Shown: positions 45,759-55,777, counted from the first letter of the stretch. The stretch is 64,000 nucleotides of DNA from Pontibacter mangrovi (GCF_006385705.1 NZ_VFRQ01000007.1:278377-342376), one strand, 5' to 3'. The notes: generated from the letters alone by a model not told the origin. Made by a program: numbers and translations.

Positions 45759-46139
45759 CTTTGCATAGGATGATGCTCGTACTACAGGCTTCCGGCAAAA
45801 TTGTTTTAAGCATCTTTTCTTTCTTTTTTAAAGATTAAAAGCATGATAAAAAGGAGCGGGCGCAGTGTATAAGCATGGAGTAAACAGGCAGGTGCTAAGG
45901 GAACTCGTAGATCGCGGCTTTCACAAACCAGGTAGCAATATCGCCTCGGCTAAGCTTCAAGAGAAGTCGAGGCAACATCATTACTTTAATGCAGAGAAAC
46001 AATACCAGGTTCAGTTTTGAGCCAGGCTGCCCATATTTAGGCTGAAGACTTTTATATTGCCTTTGAAAAAAATCTTCCCTTCCTGTAGTTTTTCCTCATC
46101 GGATGCAACTAACCCTAAAACCGAATGTAAACCGAGAGC
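45759..46139. other. Intergenic region before the ECF sigma gene
   Basis: 381 bases without a convincing gene. A TGCCTTTG element lies near 46057, one base off the -7 consensus. I see nothing else. Confidence 0.4.
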
Positions 46140-46658
46140 ATGAGCGCAGCCATAGACGATACCTTTCTTCAGCGGATAAACCAGCACCTGGGCATTGCGC
46201 ATAAGGTGTGCGGCCTCTACCTCGCCGACAAGGACGAGCGGCAGGACCTGGTGCAGGAAATGCTCTACCAGCTGTGGCGCTCCTACCCCTGCTTCGACGG
46301 CCGCTCCAAATTCTCGACCTGGATGTACCGGGTCTGCCTGAACACGGCCCTGACCTACCGGCGGAAGAACAGCAAGGACAAAACCCAGTCGCTCTCACCC
46401 AGCCACCACCAGATACCCGACCCGCCTCCCGAGGACGGGGAGGAAAGCATGCTCCTGCTGCGCGAGGCCATCGCCGCCTTGCCGCCACTCAATAAGGCAA
46501 TCGTGCTGCTTTACCTCGAGGATCTGCGCTACGAGGAGATCGCCCAAATCACGGGGCTTTCCAAATCAAACGTGAGCGTACGCCTGGTCCGGATCAAGAA
46601 ACAACTGGAGTCCTTTATGAAGAAACCACCTAAACCCTGCAGCCATGTCAGCTCTTGA
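46140..46658 (+). CDS. ECF-family RNA polymerase sigma factor
   Basis: 172 residues. Region 2 (about 20-85: KDERQDLVQEMLYQLWRSYPCFDGRSKFSTWMYRV) and region 4 (about 110-160: ALPPLNKAIVLLYLEDLRYEEIAQITG and SKSNVSVRLVRIKKQL) are both complete. It overlaps the next gene by 14 bases, so translation is coupled. It probably controls itself and an envelope or stress regulon. Confidence 0.9.
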   Translation: MSAAIDDTFLQRINQHLGIAHKVCGLYLADKDERQDLVQEMLYQLWRSYPCFDGRSKFSTWMYRVCLNTALTYRRKNSKDKTQSLSPSHHQIPDPPPEDGEESMLLLREAIAALPPLNKAIVLLYLEDLRYEEIAQITGLSKSNVSVRLVRIKKQLESFMKKPPKPCSHVSS

Positions 46659-47262
46659 TGACCTGAAGCGGCAGTGGGACAAAGGCCCGCAGGCCTTCCC
46701 CGCCGCCTCCCCCTACGACAAAGCGTCTTTCGGCACCTTAATCCAATTACGTATGAAAAAGCAGCACAACATGATCTTTCGCTACTTCTGGGCCTCGTTC
46801 ACGTTTCACCTGATCGTTTACGCCCTGCTGACCCACGTGATGATCCGGCATTGGAACGACACGGGCACCCTGGTGCTTGGCCTGACGGGCTTGCTGGCCA
46901 CCGTGCCCTTTACGGCCATGATGCTCAGGCGCTACAAGCAGATGGCCCTGTCCAAGGTCAACCGGGAAAGTATGGCTTCTATCCATGCCTCCGTCACCCG
47001 GCAGCGAAACCGGCTGGCAAGCTTTTACGCCTTCAAAAGAAGGTATGAGCTCGCTTGGATCCCGCTCCTGTCAGCCATCGGGGTGGTGCTGGTGTTCAAC
47101 TTGTTCTTCCCCGGAGGGGTCATGGCCTTCCCCCTAGGGGCCGCTGTTACCTACGCGCTCACGTTGCTGAGCTGCCTGCTGGCTATCCGGAGTGAGAACA
47201 GAAAGTACTTTAACCGGCCCCTGCAGGAGCTGCAGTCCATTTTGGACGACTACAAAAGCTGA
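46645..47262 (+). CDS. Membrane protein, putative partner of the ECF sigma factor
   Basis: 205 residues. A soluble N-terminus (about 1-43) is followed by two pairs of membrane helices (about 45-66, 75-92, 138-156, 158-175) and a short tail. Position and overlap suggest an anti-sigma factor, but no zinc anti-sigma motif (HxxxCxxC) is present. The N-terminal pattern (ALDDLKRQW) is seen in other Bacteroidota genes after ECF factors. Function as anti-sigma is inferred. Confidence 0.7.
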   Translation: MSALDDLKRQWDKGPQAFPAASPYDKASFGTLIQLRMKKQHNMIFRYFWASFTFHLIVYALLTHVMIRHWNDTGTLVLGLTGLLATVPFTAMMLRRYKQMALSKVNRESMASIHASVTRQRNRLASFYAFKRRYELAWIPLLSAIGVVLVFNLFFPGGVMAFPLGAAVTYALTLLSCLLAIRSENRKYFNRPLQELQSILDDYKS

Positions 47263-47541
47263 TTTCACTTTCCGGCAGGTCCGTTCAGCCTGCGTACACC
47301 GCCCTTAATCAAATAAAATGCGTCTTGAAAATAAAGGTCCATCCATTTGTAGCTGCCGCCATACTTTATCGTTCTGACGCATTTCTGTCGCGGCGTTTAC
47401 ACTTATACCAAGTTGGCCACACAGGAGCATGGGCGCTTTCACAGTTGAGTAGAGAGGGTTGACGGAATAACGGCTTCTGCCACAACTTACCCTATCAAGA
47501 TATGTATAATTGTAATATAATTTTAAACAATTTATACAAAG

Positions 47542-48147
47542 ATGAAAATGCTCACTATCTTTTTAGTTGCCTTGCTTCTGATAGGGTTAGCGTTTGCGCA
47601 GCCGCAGCAGCAAAGCCAGACACTGGATAACCTGCAGAAAGCCTACCAGGCAGAGGCGAATGCGGCACGGCGCTATGAGCTGTTTGCCAGCAAAGCCGCC
47701 GAGGAGAACCATGAGCAGGTCGCCAAGCTCTTCCGGGCAGTCTCCCAATCGGAGACCGTGCACATGCAAAACCACAGGCAAGCGATTGAGGCCATGGGCG
47801 GTACGCCGGCAGAGATCGCGTATGAAGAGGTAGAGGTAGAAACTACCCATGACAACCTGGAGGAGCCGATAGAGGGAGAAAAGCAGGAAACAGAGTCGTT
47901 ATACCCTGAGTTCGTGAAAATCGCCAAACAGGAGAAGGCGGCGCAGGCCGAAAAATCCTTTACCTATGCCATGCAGGCCGAGGCGCAGCACGAGAAACTG
48001 TTTAAAGATGCCTTAAAGCACCTGGGCCAGAACAAAGCCAAGGACTACTACGTCAGCTCCGTGACAGGCTCCACCATAGCCATTGACCCCGGAGAGCAGG
48101 CTCCGAAGCCAGAGCACGAGGGTGAGGAGTTCAGGAAGATCGAGTAA
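47542..48147 (+). CDS. Exported rubrerythrin-like diiron protein lacking rubredoxin cysteines
   Basis: 201 residues. A signal peptide (LTIFLVALLLIGLAFAQ) precedes a four-helix diiron domain: E38 (QAEANAARRY), E71 and H74 (ETVH), and E147 with H150 (EAQH). The C-terminal tail reads DYYVSSVTGST...EEFRKIE, the frame of a rubredoxin domain, but all cysteines are gone; there is no Cys in the whole protein. Canonical rubrerythrins use that Fe-Cys4 site for electron transfer in peroxide reduction. The diiron site could still bind iron or another partner may supply electrons. Confidence 0.85.
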   Translation: MKMLTIFLVALLLIGLAFAQPQQQSQTLDNLQKAYQAEANAARRYELFASKAAEENHEQVAKLFRAVSQSETVHMQNHRQAIEAMGGTPAEIAYEEVEVETTHDNLEEPIEGEKQETESLYPEFVKIAKQEKAAQAEKSFTYAMQAEAQHEKLFKDALKHLGQNKAKDYYVSSVTGSTIAIDPGEQAPKPEHEGEEFRKIE

Positions 48148-48365
48148 AAGGACCTCTACACGGTTCAGATTAAAGCAGAGGCAACACGCCATCACTCACG
48201 GCGCAGCAGCTTCCTTTATACTCGGTTCGGCGCTAAGGCGATGGGAAAGACTGCGGCGGGAAAAGTATGAAAGCCGGAGGACAGGGCAAAGTATAAACTG
48301 AAGCGAACCCGCCCTTTCTGTATGCAAAACCCTAAATCGTTTGGAACATCCGGGAGCAACCTAAA

Positions 48366-49106
48366 TTGAAAACGCTACCACGCCTTAAGTATGCGGCGCG
48401 CGCGCTGCTGCATGCACTGGCACTGCTTTCCGTAAAGTTCCTTACCCTGACGTTTCTCTTTCTCCTCTGTCTCTATGCGCTTTTCCAACTGGTCCATGAA
48501 GTGTTCTCGGAGGGTGACACGGGCTTTGACACCAGGATGTTTGACATCGCGCAAAGCCTATCCTCCCCCGGCATGACGCACTTCATGCGCCACGTTTCCT
48601 TTTTCGGCTCGGATGAATACCTGATCGTGGCCATGGCGCTGTCTGTGCTGGTGCTGTCCTTTTACAGGAGCATGCAGTGGAACAGCCTGCGCATGCTGTT
48701 GATTTCCTTCACCGTCTCCGTCCTGAACACCTTCCTGAAACATTACTTTGTGCGCCCAAGGCCCGAGCTCGGCCTCCTGGTCGTGCCCGGGCTTAGTTTC
48801 CCGAGCGGCCACGCCATGATTGGCGGCGTCTTCTATGGTGTGCTGGGCTACATCATCTGGACAACTGTTTCGCGTAAAGTATGGCGCTGGGTGCTGATTT
48901 CACTCCTGACGCTTTTTGTCCTGCTCATCGGGTTTAGCCGCGTTTACCTGCGTGTGCACTACGCCACCGATGTAGCGGCGGGCTACCTCTTCGGCATACT
49001 CTGGCTGATGCTGTCCCTGTACCTGATGAGCCGGCTGGAGCGGTTCTATGTGAAAAGGTACAAGAAGTATCTTGGCAGCTACAGGCTTAAACCAATCCAA
49101 AAGTAA
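48366..49106 (+). CDS. PAP2-family membrane phosphatase
   Basis: 246 residues starting with TTG. All three phosphatase motifs are present: KHYFVRPRPELG, FPSGHAM and SRVYLRVHYATD. About six membrane helices. It probably removes phosphate from undecaprenyl pyrophosphate, phosphatidate or a similar lipid at the membrane. It lies between the rubrerythrin and the P-type ATPase genes. Confidence 0.9.
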   Translation: MKTLPRLKYAARALLHALALLSVKFLTLTFLFLLCLYALFQLVHEVFSEGDTGFDTRMFDIAQSLSSPGMTHFMRHVSFFGSDEYLIVAMALSVLVLSFYRSMQWNSLRMLLISFTVSVLNTFLKHYFVRPRPELGLLVVPGLSFPSGHAMIGGVFYGVLGYIIWTTVSRKVWRWVLISLLTLFVLLIGFSRVYLRVHYATDVAAGYLFGILWLMLSLYLMSRLERFYVKRYKKYLGSYRLKPIQK

Positions 49107-49205
49107 AGGTATCGCTCACGCCAGCTAACCACCGTCCCTACAAATATTATTGCTTGCACGTACACTATATTATCTGAAAGATAGCCAGTTACCCGCTCAA
49201 CAATT

Positions 49206-51725
49206 GTGAACCTTGCCTCCGACAGCATCGATCAGCTCTTCCATCAGCTCCACTCCGGTGCTGCCGGGCTTCACACGCATACGGCCAGGCGACGGGTGGC
49301 TGCCCAGAAAAGAAAAACCAGAACCCCGTCGCGGTTCAGGTGGGAGGCGAAGCTGCTGATCAACCAGTTCAGGAGCCCGCTCATGCTGCTGCTCATACTT
49401 GTCGTTATACTTTCCGCCTTTCTGGGCGACACATCCGATGCCTTTATTGTACTGGTGATCCTGCTCATCTCTGCTTTGCTAAGCTTTTTGCAGGAGCTGC
49501 ACGCAGGCAGGGCGGTAGAGAAGCTCCTGAAGATGATCGAGGTAAGGCATCAGGTGATAAGGGAAGGCAGGGAGAAGCACGTGCCGGCGCAGGAGGTAGT
49601 GCCAGGCGATGTGGTGGTGCTCCATGCCGGTGACCTGCTCCCGGCGGACTGCCGCATTATCGAGAGCAATGAGCTGCACGTTAACGAGAGCGCCCTGACA
49701 GGCGAAAGCTTCCCGGTGGCCAAACAAGCGGGTGTACTGCCGGAGAGCACGCCGCTGCACCAGAAAAGCAACTGCCTGTGGCGGGGCACCAGCGTGGTGA
49801 GCGGCACGGCCAGGGCTCTGGCCGTGCATACCGGCAGCGCCACCATTTTCGGGCAAATGGCCCACAGCCTCACCCAGGTTACCCCCACCGCCTTTGAGGC
49901 CGGGCTCAGATCCTTCGGCTATTTCCTGCTCCGGATCACGGTGCTGCTTTCCGTTATCATACTTGGTACTAGCCTGTACTTCGACAAGCCTTTCTTCAAC
50001 TCACTGCTCTTTGCACTGGCGTTGGCCGTGGGCATGGCCCCGGAGCTGCTCCCGGCAATCATGACCTTCGCCATGTCGGCAGGCGCCAAGCGCATGGTCG
50101 CTCGGAAGGTCATCGTCAAGCGCCTTTCCTCCATCTTCAACTTCGGCGAGGTCAACGTGCTGTGCACCGATAAGACCGGCACCATCACCGAAGGCTCTGC
50201 CAAAGTATACGATGTTGTGAATACGGCAGGAAAACCGGATCCCAAAGCGCGGCTCTATGCCTTCCTCAACGCCTCCTTTCAGCAGGGCTTTTCAAACCCG
50301 ATCGATGAAGTGATCCGGGCACTGCCCCTGAAAACGGAGGGCTATGAAAAGCTCGATGAGATCCCCTATGATTTTATCCGCAAGCGCCTGAGCATTGCTG
50401 TCCGGGGCGAGGCCGGCAACATCATTATCACTAAAGGAGCACTGCCCAACGTGCTGGCGGTATGCGGGCTTTACCTGGATGAGGCGGGTACGGAGCAGAC
50501 GCTGAAAGAAACACAACGCCAGCAGATACAGGCAAAGCTGGAAACCTATAGCCGGGAGGGACTGCGTGTGCTGGGAATCGCCTTTAAGTATACTTCCAGT
50601 TCCGATATTACCCACCAGGACGAGCAGGAAATGGTGTTCCAGGGATTTATACTGCTGGAGGACAAACTGAAGGAAAGCGCCCGGGACTCTATCGGGCGGC
50701 TGGAGAAAATGGGGATTGCGGTAAAGATCGTCACCGGCGACAACCGCTTTGCGGCCCGGCATGCAGCCAAAGCCCTCGGCATGGGCAGCGACAGCATCCT
50801 GACGGGGCAGGAACTGAACAGCATGGCCCCGGAGGCGCTCACGGTGAGGACGGCCGCTGTGGATATTTTCGCGGAGATAGAGCCCCACCAGAAAGAGCGC
50901 ATCGTGCGGGCCCTGCAGAAGTCCAGGTTTCGGGTGGCTTACCTGGGCGACGGCATCAACGACGTGGCGGCCATTCACGCGGCCGACACCGGCATCTCCA
51001 CCAACAACGCCGTGGACGTGGCCCGGGAGGCCGCCGACTTCGTGCTGCTGGAGAACGACCTGGAAGTACTGGCCGACGGGGTGCACGAGGGACGCAAGTC
51101 CTTTTCCAATTCCATGAAGTACATTTTCGCCACCACGGGCGCCACCTTCGGCAACATGTTCAGCGTGGCCGGCGCCTCTCTGGCCCTCCCCTTCCTGCCC
51201 ATGCTGCCCAAGCAGATCCTGCTCACCAACCTGATCTCCGATTTCCCCTACCTGGCCATAGCCGCCGACCGGGTGGATGAGGAACAGCTCCTCAGGCCAC
51301 TGAAGTGGGACATCCGCCTCATCCGCAGGTTTATGGTGGTTTTTGGCCTGCACAGCTCCGTTTTCGACTTTGCCACCTTCTATACCCTGTTCTTTTACTT
51401 CGGCCTCCGCGACGCCCCTTTCCAGACCGGCTGGTTCCTGGAGTCGGTTGCTACAGAGTTGGTCATCATCTTCGTTATCCGGACCCGCAAGCCGCTGCTC
51501 CGAAGCAAGCCAGCCAGGCCGCTTTTGCTGATCGCCCTGCTAGCCCTAGCCGTTACGGCATGGCTGCCGCTCTCTCCGCTGGCCCCTGCCCTGAGCCTGA
51601 CCATTGCCCACCAGGCACAGGCTTTCGCCCTTGTGGGTATTGTGCTGGCCTATGTCGTCACGGCCGAGCTGCTCAAGCTGTGGTTCTTCCGTTCGGTTAC
51701 CACAAACGCCCAGCCCCGCGCCTGA
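49206..51725 (+). CDS. mgtA: Magnesium-translocating P-type ATPase (MgtA type)
   Basis: 839 residues starting with GTG. The phosphorylation site D322 in CTDKTGTITEG, the actuator loop ALTGES, the nucleotide-domain ITKGAL and LGDGIND are all present. The membrane motif VGMAPELLPAI is typical of type IIIB magnesium ATPases. It would import magnesium when it is low. It is slightly shorter than E. coli MgtA (898). It contains a palindromic copy of the iterated word (50583-50592). Confidence 0.92.
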   Translation: MNLASDSIDQLFHQLHSGAAGLHTHTARRRVAAQKRKTRTPSRFRWEAKLLINQFRSPLMLLLILVVILSAFLGDTSDAFIVLVILLISALLSFLQELHAGRAVEKLLKMIEVRHQVIREGREKHVPAQEVVPGDVVVLHAGDLLPADCRIIESNELHVNESALTGESFPVAKQAGVLPESTPLHQKSNCLWRGTSVVSGTARALAVHTGSATIFGQMAHSLTQVTPTAFEAGLRSFGYFLLRITVLLSVIILGTSLYFDKPFFNSLLFALALAVGMAPELLPAIMTFAMSAGAKRMVARKVIVKRLSSIFNFGEVNVLCTDKTGTITEGSAKVYDVVNTAGKPDPKARLYAFLNASFQQGFSNPIDEVIRALPLKTEGYEKLDEIPYDFIRKRLSIAVRGEAGNIIITKGALPNVLAVCGLYLDEAGTEQTLKETQRQQIQAKLETYSREGLRVLGIAFKYTSSSDITHQDEQEMVFQGFILLEDKLKESARDSIGRLEKMGIAVKIVTGDNRFAARHAAKALGMGSDSILTGQELNSMAPEALTVRTAAVDIFAEIEPHQKERIVRALQKSRFRVAYLGDGINDVAAIHAADTGISTNNAVDVAREAADFVLLENDLEVLADGVHEGRKSFSNSMKYIFATTGATFGNMFSVAGASLALPFLPMLPKQILLTNLISDFPYLAIAADRVDEEQLLRPLKWDIRLIRRFMVVFGLHSSVFDFATFYTLFFYFGLRDAPFQTGWFLESVATELVIIFVIRTRKPLLRSKPARPLLLIALLALAVTAWLPLSPLAPALSLTIAHQAQAFALVGIVLAYVVTAELLKLWFFRSVTTNAQPRA

Positions 51726-51828
51726 TGTAAAGCAAAGTATACTATCCTGGCAGTAATTATTACGTAAACCCTTTCATCAGTTAAGATAAGCTCCTGATCA
51801 TACTTATGTAGGTCCCAAACCTCCTCTT

Positions 51829-53904
51829 ATGGCATCATGGCACACTATTGAAGGATCGCCTAACCCGCTGGGAGTAAGCTTCATCCCGGAGGAAGACGCC
51901 TTTAACTTTACCCTGTACTCCAGGAACGCCACCAAGGTGAAGCTCCTGCTGTTTCGGGAGGGGGTGTACGAAACGCCAACCAGCACGTTTGACTTTAACC
52001 CGCTGGTGCACAAATCGCAGCGGGTCTGGCATTGCCGGCTTAAGCGTTCCGACATGGGCGGTGCCACGTACTATGGCTTCCAGGTGCACGGCTGCGCCGA
52101 TGAGCTGAGCCTGCTCTGCAACGTGGACCCGCAGAAACTCCTGCTCGACCCTTATGCCCGGGAGGTGTTTTTCCCGCCAAACTTCAGCCGCAGCGCCGCC
52201 AGCCGGCCGGGCACTAACATTGGCAAGGCCCCGTTGGGCTACATCATGCTGCCGCCCTACGAGTTCGATTGGCAGGGTGACCGTATGGCGCCGCACGAGC
52301 ATGATTTGGTTATTTACGAAATGCACGTGCGGGGATTCACCCGCAGCCCCAGCGCAGGCATAGCCAACGAAAAGGCAGGCACGTTTGCAGGTGTAGTAGA
52401 AAAAATTCCCTTCCTGAAGGAGTTGGGCATAACGGCCGTAGAGCTAATGCCCATACAACAGTTCGACCCGCACGCCGGCGACTATTGGGGCTATCTGCCG
52501 CTCAACTTCTTCTCGCCGCACAAAAGCTATGCGGCCGACCAGAGCCCATCAGGGGCGGTGGTGGAGTTTAAGACCATGGTGCGGGAGCTGCACAAGGCAG
52601 GTATAGAGGTGCTTCTGGACGTTGCCTTCAGCCACACGACAGAGGAAGGCATGATCGGCCCTACTTACCACCTGAAAGGAATAGACCCATCCACGTATTA
52701 CCTGATCCAGAACGACCCGGAAGACCCCTACCTGAATTTCAGTGGCACCGGCAACACGCTCCGTACCGACCACCCCGCGGTGCAGCGCATGATCATGGAC
52801 AGCCTAAGGTATTGGGTGAAGGAGATGCACGTGGACGGCTTCCGTTTTGACCTGGCCTCTATCTTTACCCGCCGCTCCGACGGCTCGGTGGGCGAGGCGC
52901 CTATCTTCTCCGACATAGCCACCGACCCTGACCTGGCACAGGTACGGCTGATCGCGGAGCCTTGGGACGCACAGGGGCTCTACCAACTGGGGCGCAGTTT
53001 TCCGGGCAGCACCTGGCTACAATGGAACAGCGGCTTCCGGGACGATGTACGGCGCTTTGTGCGGGGCGATGAAGGCCAGGTGGCGGCGTTGATGCAGCGC
53101 CTCTACGGCAGCGACAACCTCTTTCCGGACGATTTGCTCCATGCCTACCATCCCTACCAAAGTATAAACTACGTTACCTCCCATGACGGCTTTACGCTCT
53201 ACGACCTGGTTAGCTACAACAAAAAGCACAACATGGCCAACGGCCACCAGAACCAGGACGGCTTTACGGTAAACTACAGCTGGAACTGCGGCTGGGAAGG
53301 CGATGAGGCGGTGCCGGAGGCGGTGCTCAGGCTGCGCCGGCAACAGGCCAAGAACCTCTTTCTGCTGCTCATGCTGGCAAACGGCACGCCCATGTTTGTG
53401 GCAGGCGATGAGTTCCTGCAAACGCAGGGCGGCAACAACAACCCCTACAACCAGGACAACCCCACCACCTGGCTCAACTGGGACAGGATGGGGCTGATGC
53501 AGGAGCATTTTGCGTTTGCAAAGAGAGCCATTGCCTTCCGGAAGCGCCACCCCAGCCTGGGCCGGAGCCGCTTCTGGCGCGACGACGTGAAATGGTATGG
53601 CCCCAACGGGCCGGTGGACTTCTCCGCTGCCTCCCATACCCTGGCCTACTTCCTATCCGGTGCAGCTTTGGGAGACAAGGACCTGTATGTGCTGGTAAAC
53701 GCCTTTTGGGAAAGTATAGAATTTAAGCTGATGGAGCCCGGCCCCTGGTATCGGGTGGCAGACACCAGCCTGCCCTCCCCGCACGATTTCCTGGACGAGC
53801 AGGAGAAGGAGGAAGTAAAAACCGCCAGCTATACCCTTCAGGCGCGTGCTGTTGCCGTTTTGGTGCGGGATACTGCTCAACCTGCCAGTTCCTATAGTAT
53901 ATGA
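51829..53904 (+). CDS. glgX: Glycogen debranching enzyme GlgX
   Basis: 691 residues. An N-terminal CBM48-like module (about 10-110) precedes a GH13 barrel with catalytic Asp in GFRFDLASIF, Glu in RLIAEPWD, and Asp in VTSHDGFTLYDL. The GDEFLQTQGGNNNPYNQDN stretch is typical of GlgX/TreX. It cleaves alpha-1,6 branches of glycogen limit dextrin. No other glycogen gene is near. Confidence 0.93.
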   Translation: MASWHTIEGSPNPLGVSFIPEEDAFNFTLYSRNATKVKLLLFREGVYETPTSTFDFNPLVHKSQRVWHCRLKRSDMGGATYYGFQVHGCADELSLLCNVDPQKLLLDPYAREVFFPPNFSRSAASRPGTNIGKAPLGYIMLPPYEFDWQGDRMAPHEHDLVIYEMHVRGFTRSPSAGIANEKAGTFAGVVEKIPFLKELGITAVELMPIQQFDPHAGDYWGYLPLNFFSPHKSYAADQSPSGAVVEFKTMVRELHKAGIEVLLDVAFSHTTEEGMIGPTYHLKGIDPSTYYLIQNDPEDPYLNFSGTGNTLRTDHPAVQRMIMDSLRYWVKEMHVDGFRFDLASIFTRRSDGSVGEAPIFSDIATDPDLAQVRLIAEPWDAQGLYQLGRSFPGSTWLQWNSGFRDDVRRFVRGDEGQVAALMQRLYGSDNLFPDDLLHAYHPYQSINYVTSHDGFTLYDLVSYNKKHNMANGHQNQDGFTVNYSWNCGWEGDEAVPEAVLRLRRQQAKNLFLLLMLANGTPMFVAGDEFLQTQGGNNNPYNQDNPTTWLNWDRMGLMQEHFAFAKRAIAFRKRHPSLGRSRFWRDDVKWYGPNGPVDFSAASHTLAYFLSGAALGDKDLYVLVNAFWESIEFKLMEPGPWYRVADTSLPSPHDFLDEQEKEEVKTASYTLQARAVAVLVRDTAQPASSYSI

Positions 53905-54047
53905 AGCCCAGGCTCCTGAGCCGTATACTACCGGCACTGGTCTGTTTGCATACCGCCATGGCCAGCGAAATGCCGAAACCGACTTTACCGCGCACGAACT
54001 GCTTTGTACCGCTCCTAAGTATGCTGGATGAAGTAGCGCAGGCTGTC

Positions 54048-54620
54048 TCAGTGCGAAAGCTGAAAAGGCCCCTCGCCCGGCGCAGGTGAAGCGATCTTTC
54101 GTAGCCGGAAGGAATATACCAGGCTCATGATACCTATCAAAAGCGCTTCCACGCCCAGCAGGTATGTGACGGCCACTGCCCCGCTAAGCGGGCTCCAGAT
54201 CAGGAACATGCCCAGCACAATCGCCAGTACCCCCGTCAGTAACATGAACCCCCAGGTAGCAGAATGGGCTTTACGTACAGAGAAAAAAGCCACAATCTGC
54301 AGCATACCCGTGAAAATAGCCCAAAAGCCGGTCAGGATAGCAAAAGCCATAACTGACTGTAGCGGGAAAACCACCAGAACCGCCCCCAGCACCACATCAA
54401 AAAGCCCAACGGCCAGAATCCAGCCCCACTGGCTCTTCTCGCGGTTGGCAAAGGCCGCGACTATGGTTAAAACCCCCATTAAGGCTAGCACCAGTCCGAT
54501 GTACAGAGCTAAACCGATTACAAGGCTAAGTGGGTATATAAAGGCTAAAATGCCCAGGATGATCAACGCGGCACCTTTCAGGCTCAACAGCCACCAGTGC
54601 CTGTAAAATACCAGTTCCAT
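54048..54620 (-). CDS. HdeD-family membrane protein
   Basis: 190 residues with about six membrane helices in three similar hairpins (LKGAALIILGILAFIYPL, AVGLFDVVLGAVLVVFPLQS, LTGVLAIVLGMFLIWSPLSG), the DUF308/HdeD repeat. HdeD takes part in acid tolerance in enterobacteria. Here its role is inferred from family only. It lies convergent to glgX and divergent from the cyanophycinase gene. Confidence 0.9.
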   Translation of the reverse strand: MELVFYRHWWLLSLKGAALIILGILAFIYPLSLVIGLALYIGLVLALMGVLTIVAAFANREKSQWGWILAVGLFDVVLGAVLVVFPLQSVMAFAILTGFWAIFTGMLQIVAFFSVRKAHSATWGFMLLTGVLAIVLGMFLIWSPLSGAVAVTYLLGVEALLIGIMSLVYSFRLRKIASPAPGEGPFQLSH

Positions 54621-54734
54621 CTATAATTTGATTTAGGGTTGCTATACTACAGGAAAGCAGCATGCGGCCTGGCGCTGGCGCAGGCACCGGGGAAGAAGCA
54701 GGGCTGTTATACCAGCTGCTCAAGTATTTTTACT

Positions 54735-54750
54735 AAAACAATACTGTTTT
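54735..54750. promoter_or_regulatory. Dyad in the hdeD/cyanophycinase divergent region
   Basis: AAAACA ATAC TGTTTT is a perfect 6-bp dyad with a 4-nt spacer, in the 198-base gap between two divergent genes. It may be an operator; no regulator is assigned. Confidence 0.35.
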
Positions 54751-54818
54751 GTTTAAATTATACCGTATAAAATACAAAAAAACTACCACCGCTGTCCTGC
54801 AGCATCCGCTTTAATCTA

Positions 54819-55694
54819 ATGCATGTTCCTAAAGGAAAGATCGTCGCCATTGGCGGGAATGTGGATAGGGGCTCCTACCCCTTGCCTACCAGGCCAAGCC
54901 TGAGAAGAAAGATCAACTTCTTTCAGCAGGGAATACTCGAGCGCATACACCTGGAACTGTACGGCACAGAATCCAGGCTGGAAATAGTGACCACGGCCTC
55001 TCTTATACCGGAAGAGATGGCGGCGGCCTACGTACATGCTTTTCACCTACTCGACAGCCACAACGTCGGCACCCTGCACATCCGCTCGCCGGAGGAGGCA
55101 GACAGGCCGGAAAACCTGGAGCGCCTGCGGAAGGCGCACGGCATCCTGTTTACGGGCGGCGACCAAAGCAGGATAGCGGCTGCCTTTCTGCACACGCAGG
55201 CGCTAAGTATACTGCAGGAGCGCTACCAGCAGGAAGAAAAATTCCTGATCTCCGGCACCAGCGCAGGTGCCATGGCGCTCTGCAACATCATGATCAAAAG
55301 CGCGGAGCACAGGCGCATACTGGCAAAAGGGACTGTTCGCCTGGGAGAAGGGCTGTCCCTACTGCCAGCCATGCTCATCGACACGCACTTTATAAACCGG
55401 CGCCGCATGCCACGCCTCATGGAGGCGATCGCAGCTTACCCGGACCGCATCGGCATTGGGCTGGGCGAAGACACCGGCGTGCTGATCCGGAACGGGAATG
55501 TGATCGAAACCATTGGCTCCGGCCTGGTGATCCTGATAGATGGACGGCAGCTGTATGAAAACAATTTTCCTGATATACCCAACGGCGAGGCGCTCTGCCT
55601 GGAGCACTTGCTCCTGCACGTGTTGCCCAAAGGCAAGTGCTACCTGGTACAACATGGCAGGTTTTTGAAAGAAGGAGAGGCATGTGTAAAGTAA
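54819..55694 (+). CDS. Cyanophycinase (S51 serine peptidase)
   Basis: 291 residues. The S51 nucleophile is in GTSAGAMAL, with FTGGDQSRIAAAFL before it and DTHFINRRRMPRL and GIGLGEDTG after it. It splits cyanophycin (Asp-Arg polymer) to dipeptides. There is no signal peptide, so it is cytoplasmic. No cyanophycin synthetase is in the window. It precedes mprF by 83 bases. Confidence 0.9.
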   Translation: MHVPKGKIVAIGGNVDRGSYPLPTRPSLRRKINFFQQGILERIHLELYGTESRLEIVTTASLIPEEMAAAYVHAFHLLDSHNVGTLHIRSPEEADRPENLERLRKAHGILFTGGDQSRIAAAFLHTQALSILQERYQQEEKFLISGTSAGAMALCNIMIKSAEHRRILAKGTVRLGEGLSLLPAMLIDTHFINRRRMPRLMEAIAAYPDRIGIGLGEDTGVLIRNGNVIETIGSGLVILIDGRQLYENNFPDIPNGEALCLEHLLLHVLPKGKCYLVQHGRFLKEGEACVK

Positions 55695-55777
55695 AAGACC
55701 GGTTCTCCTCAGGCTGTGGCAATTGAGGAGGATGAGAAGAGGCAACTGAGGGATTCTATACCATAACTTCCCCTGCC

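Noticed and set aside
53901..54089. 62-codon frame starting inside the glgX stop
   Set aside because: The first part looks like a signal peptide, but it overlaps the convergent hdeD gene and has no conserved feature.
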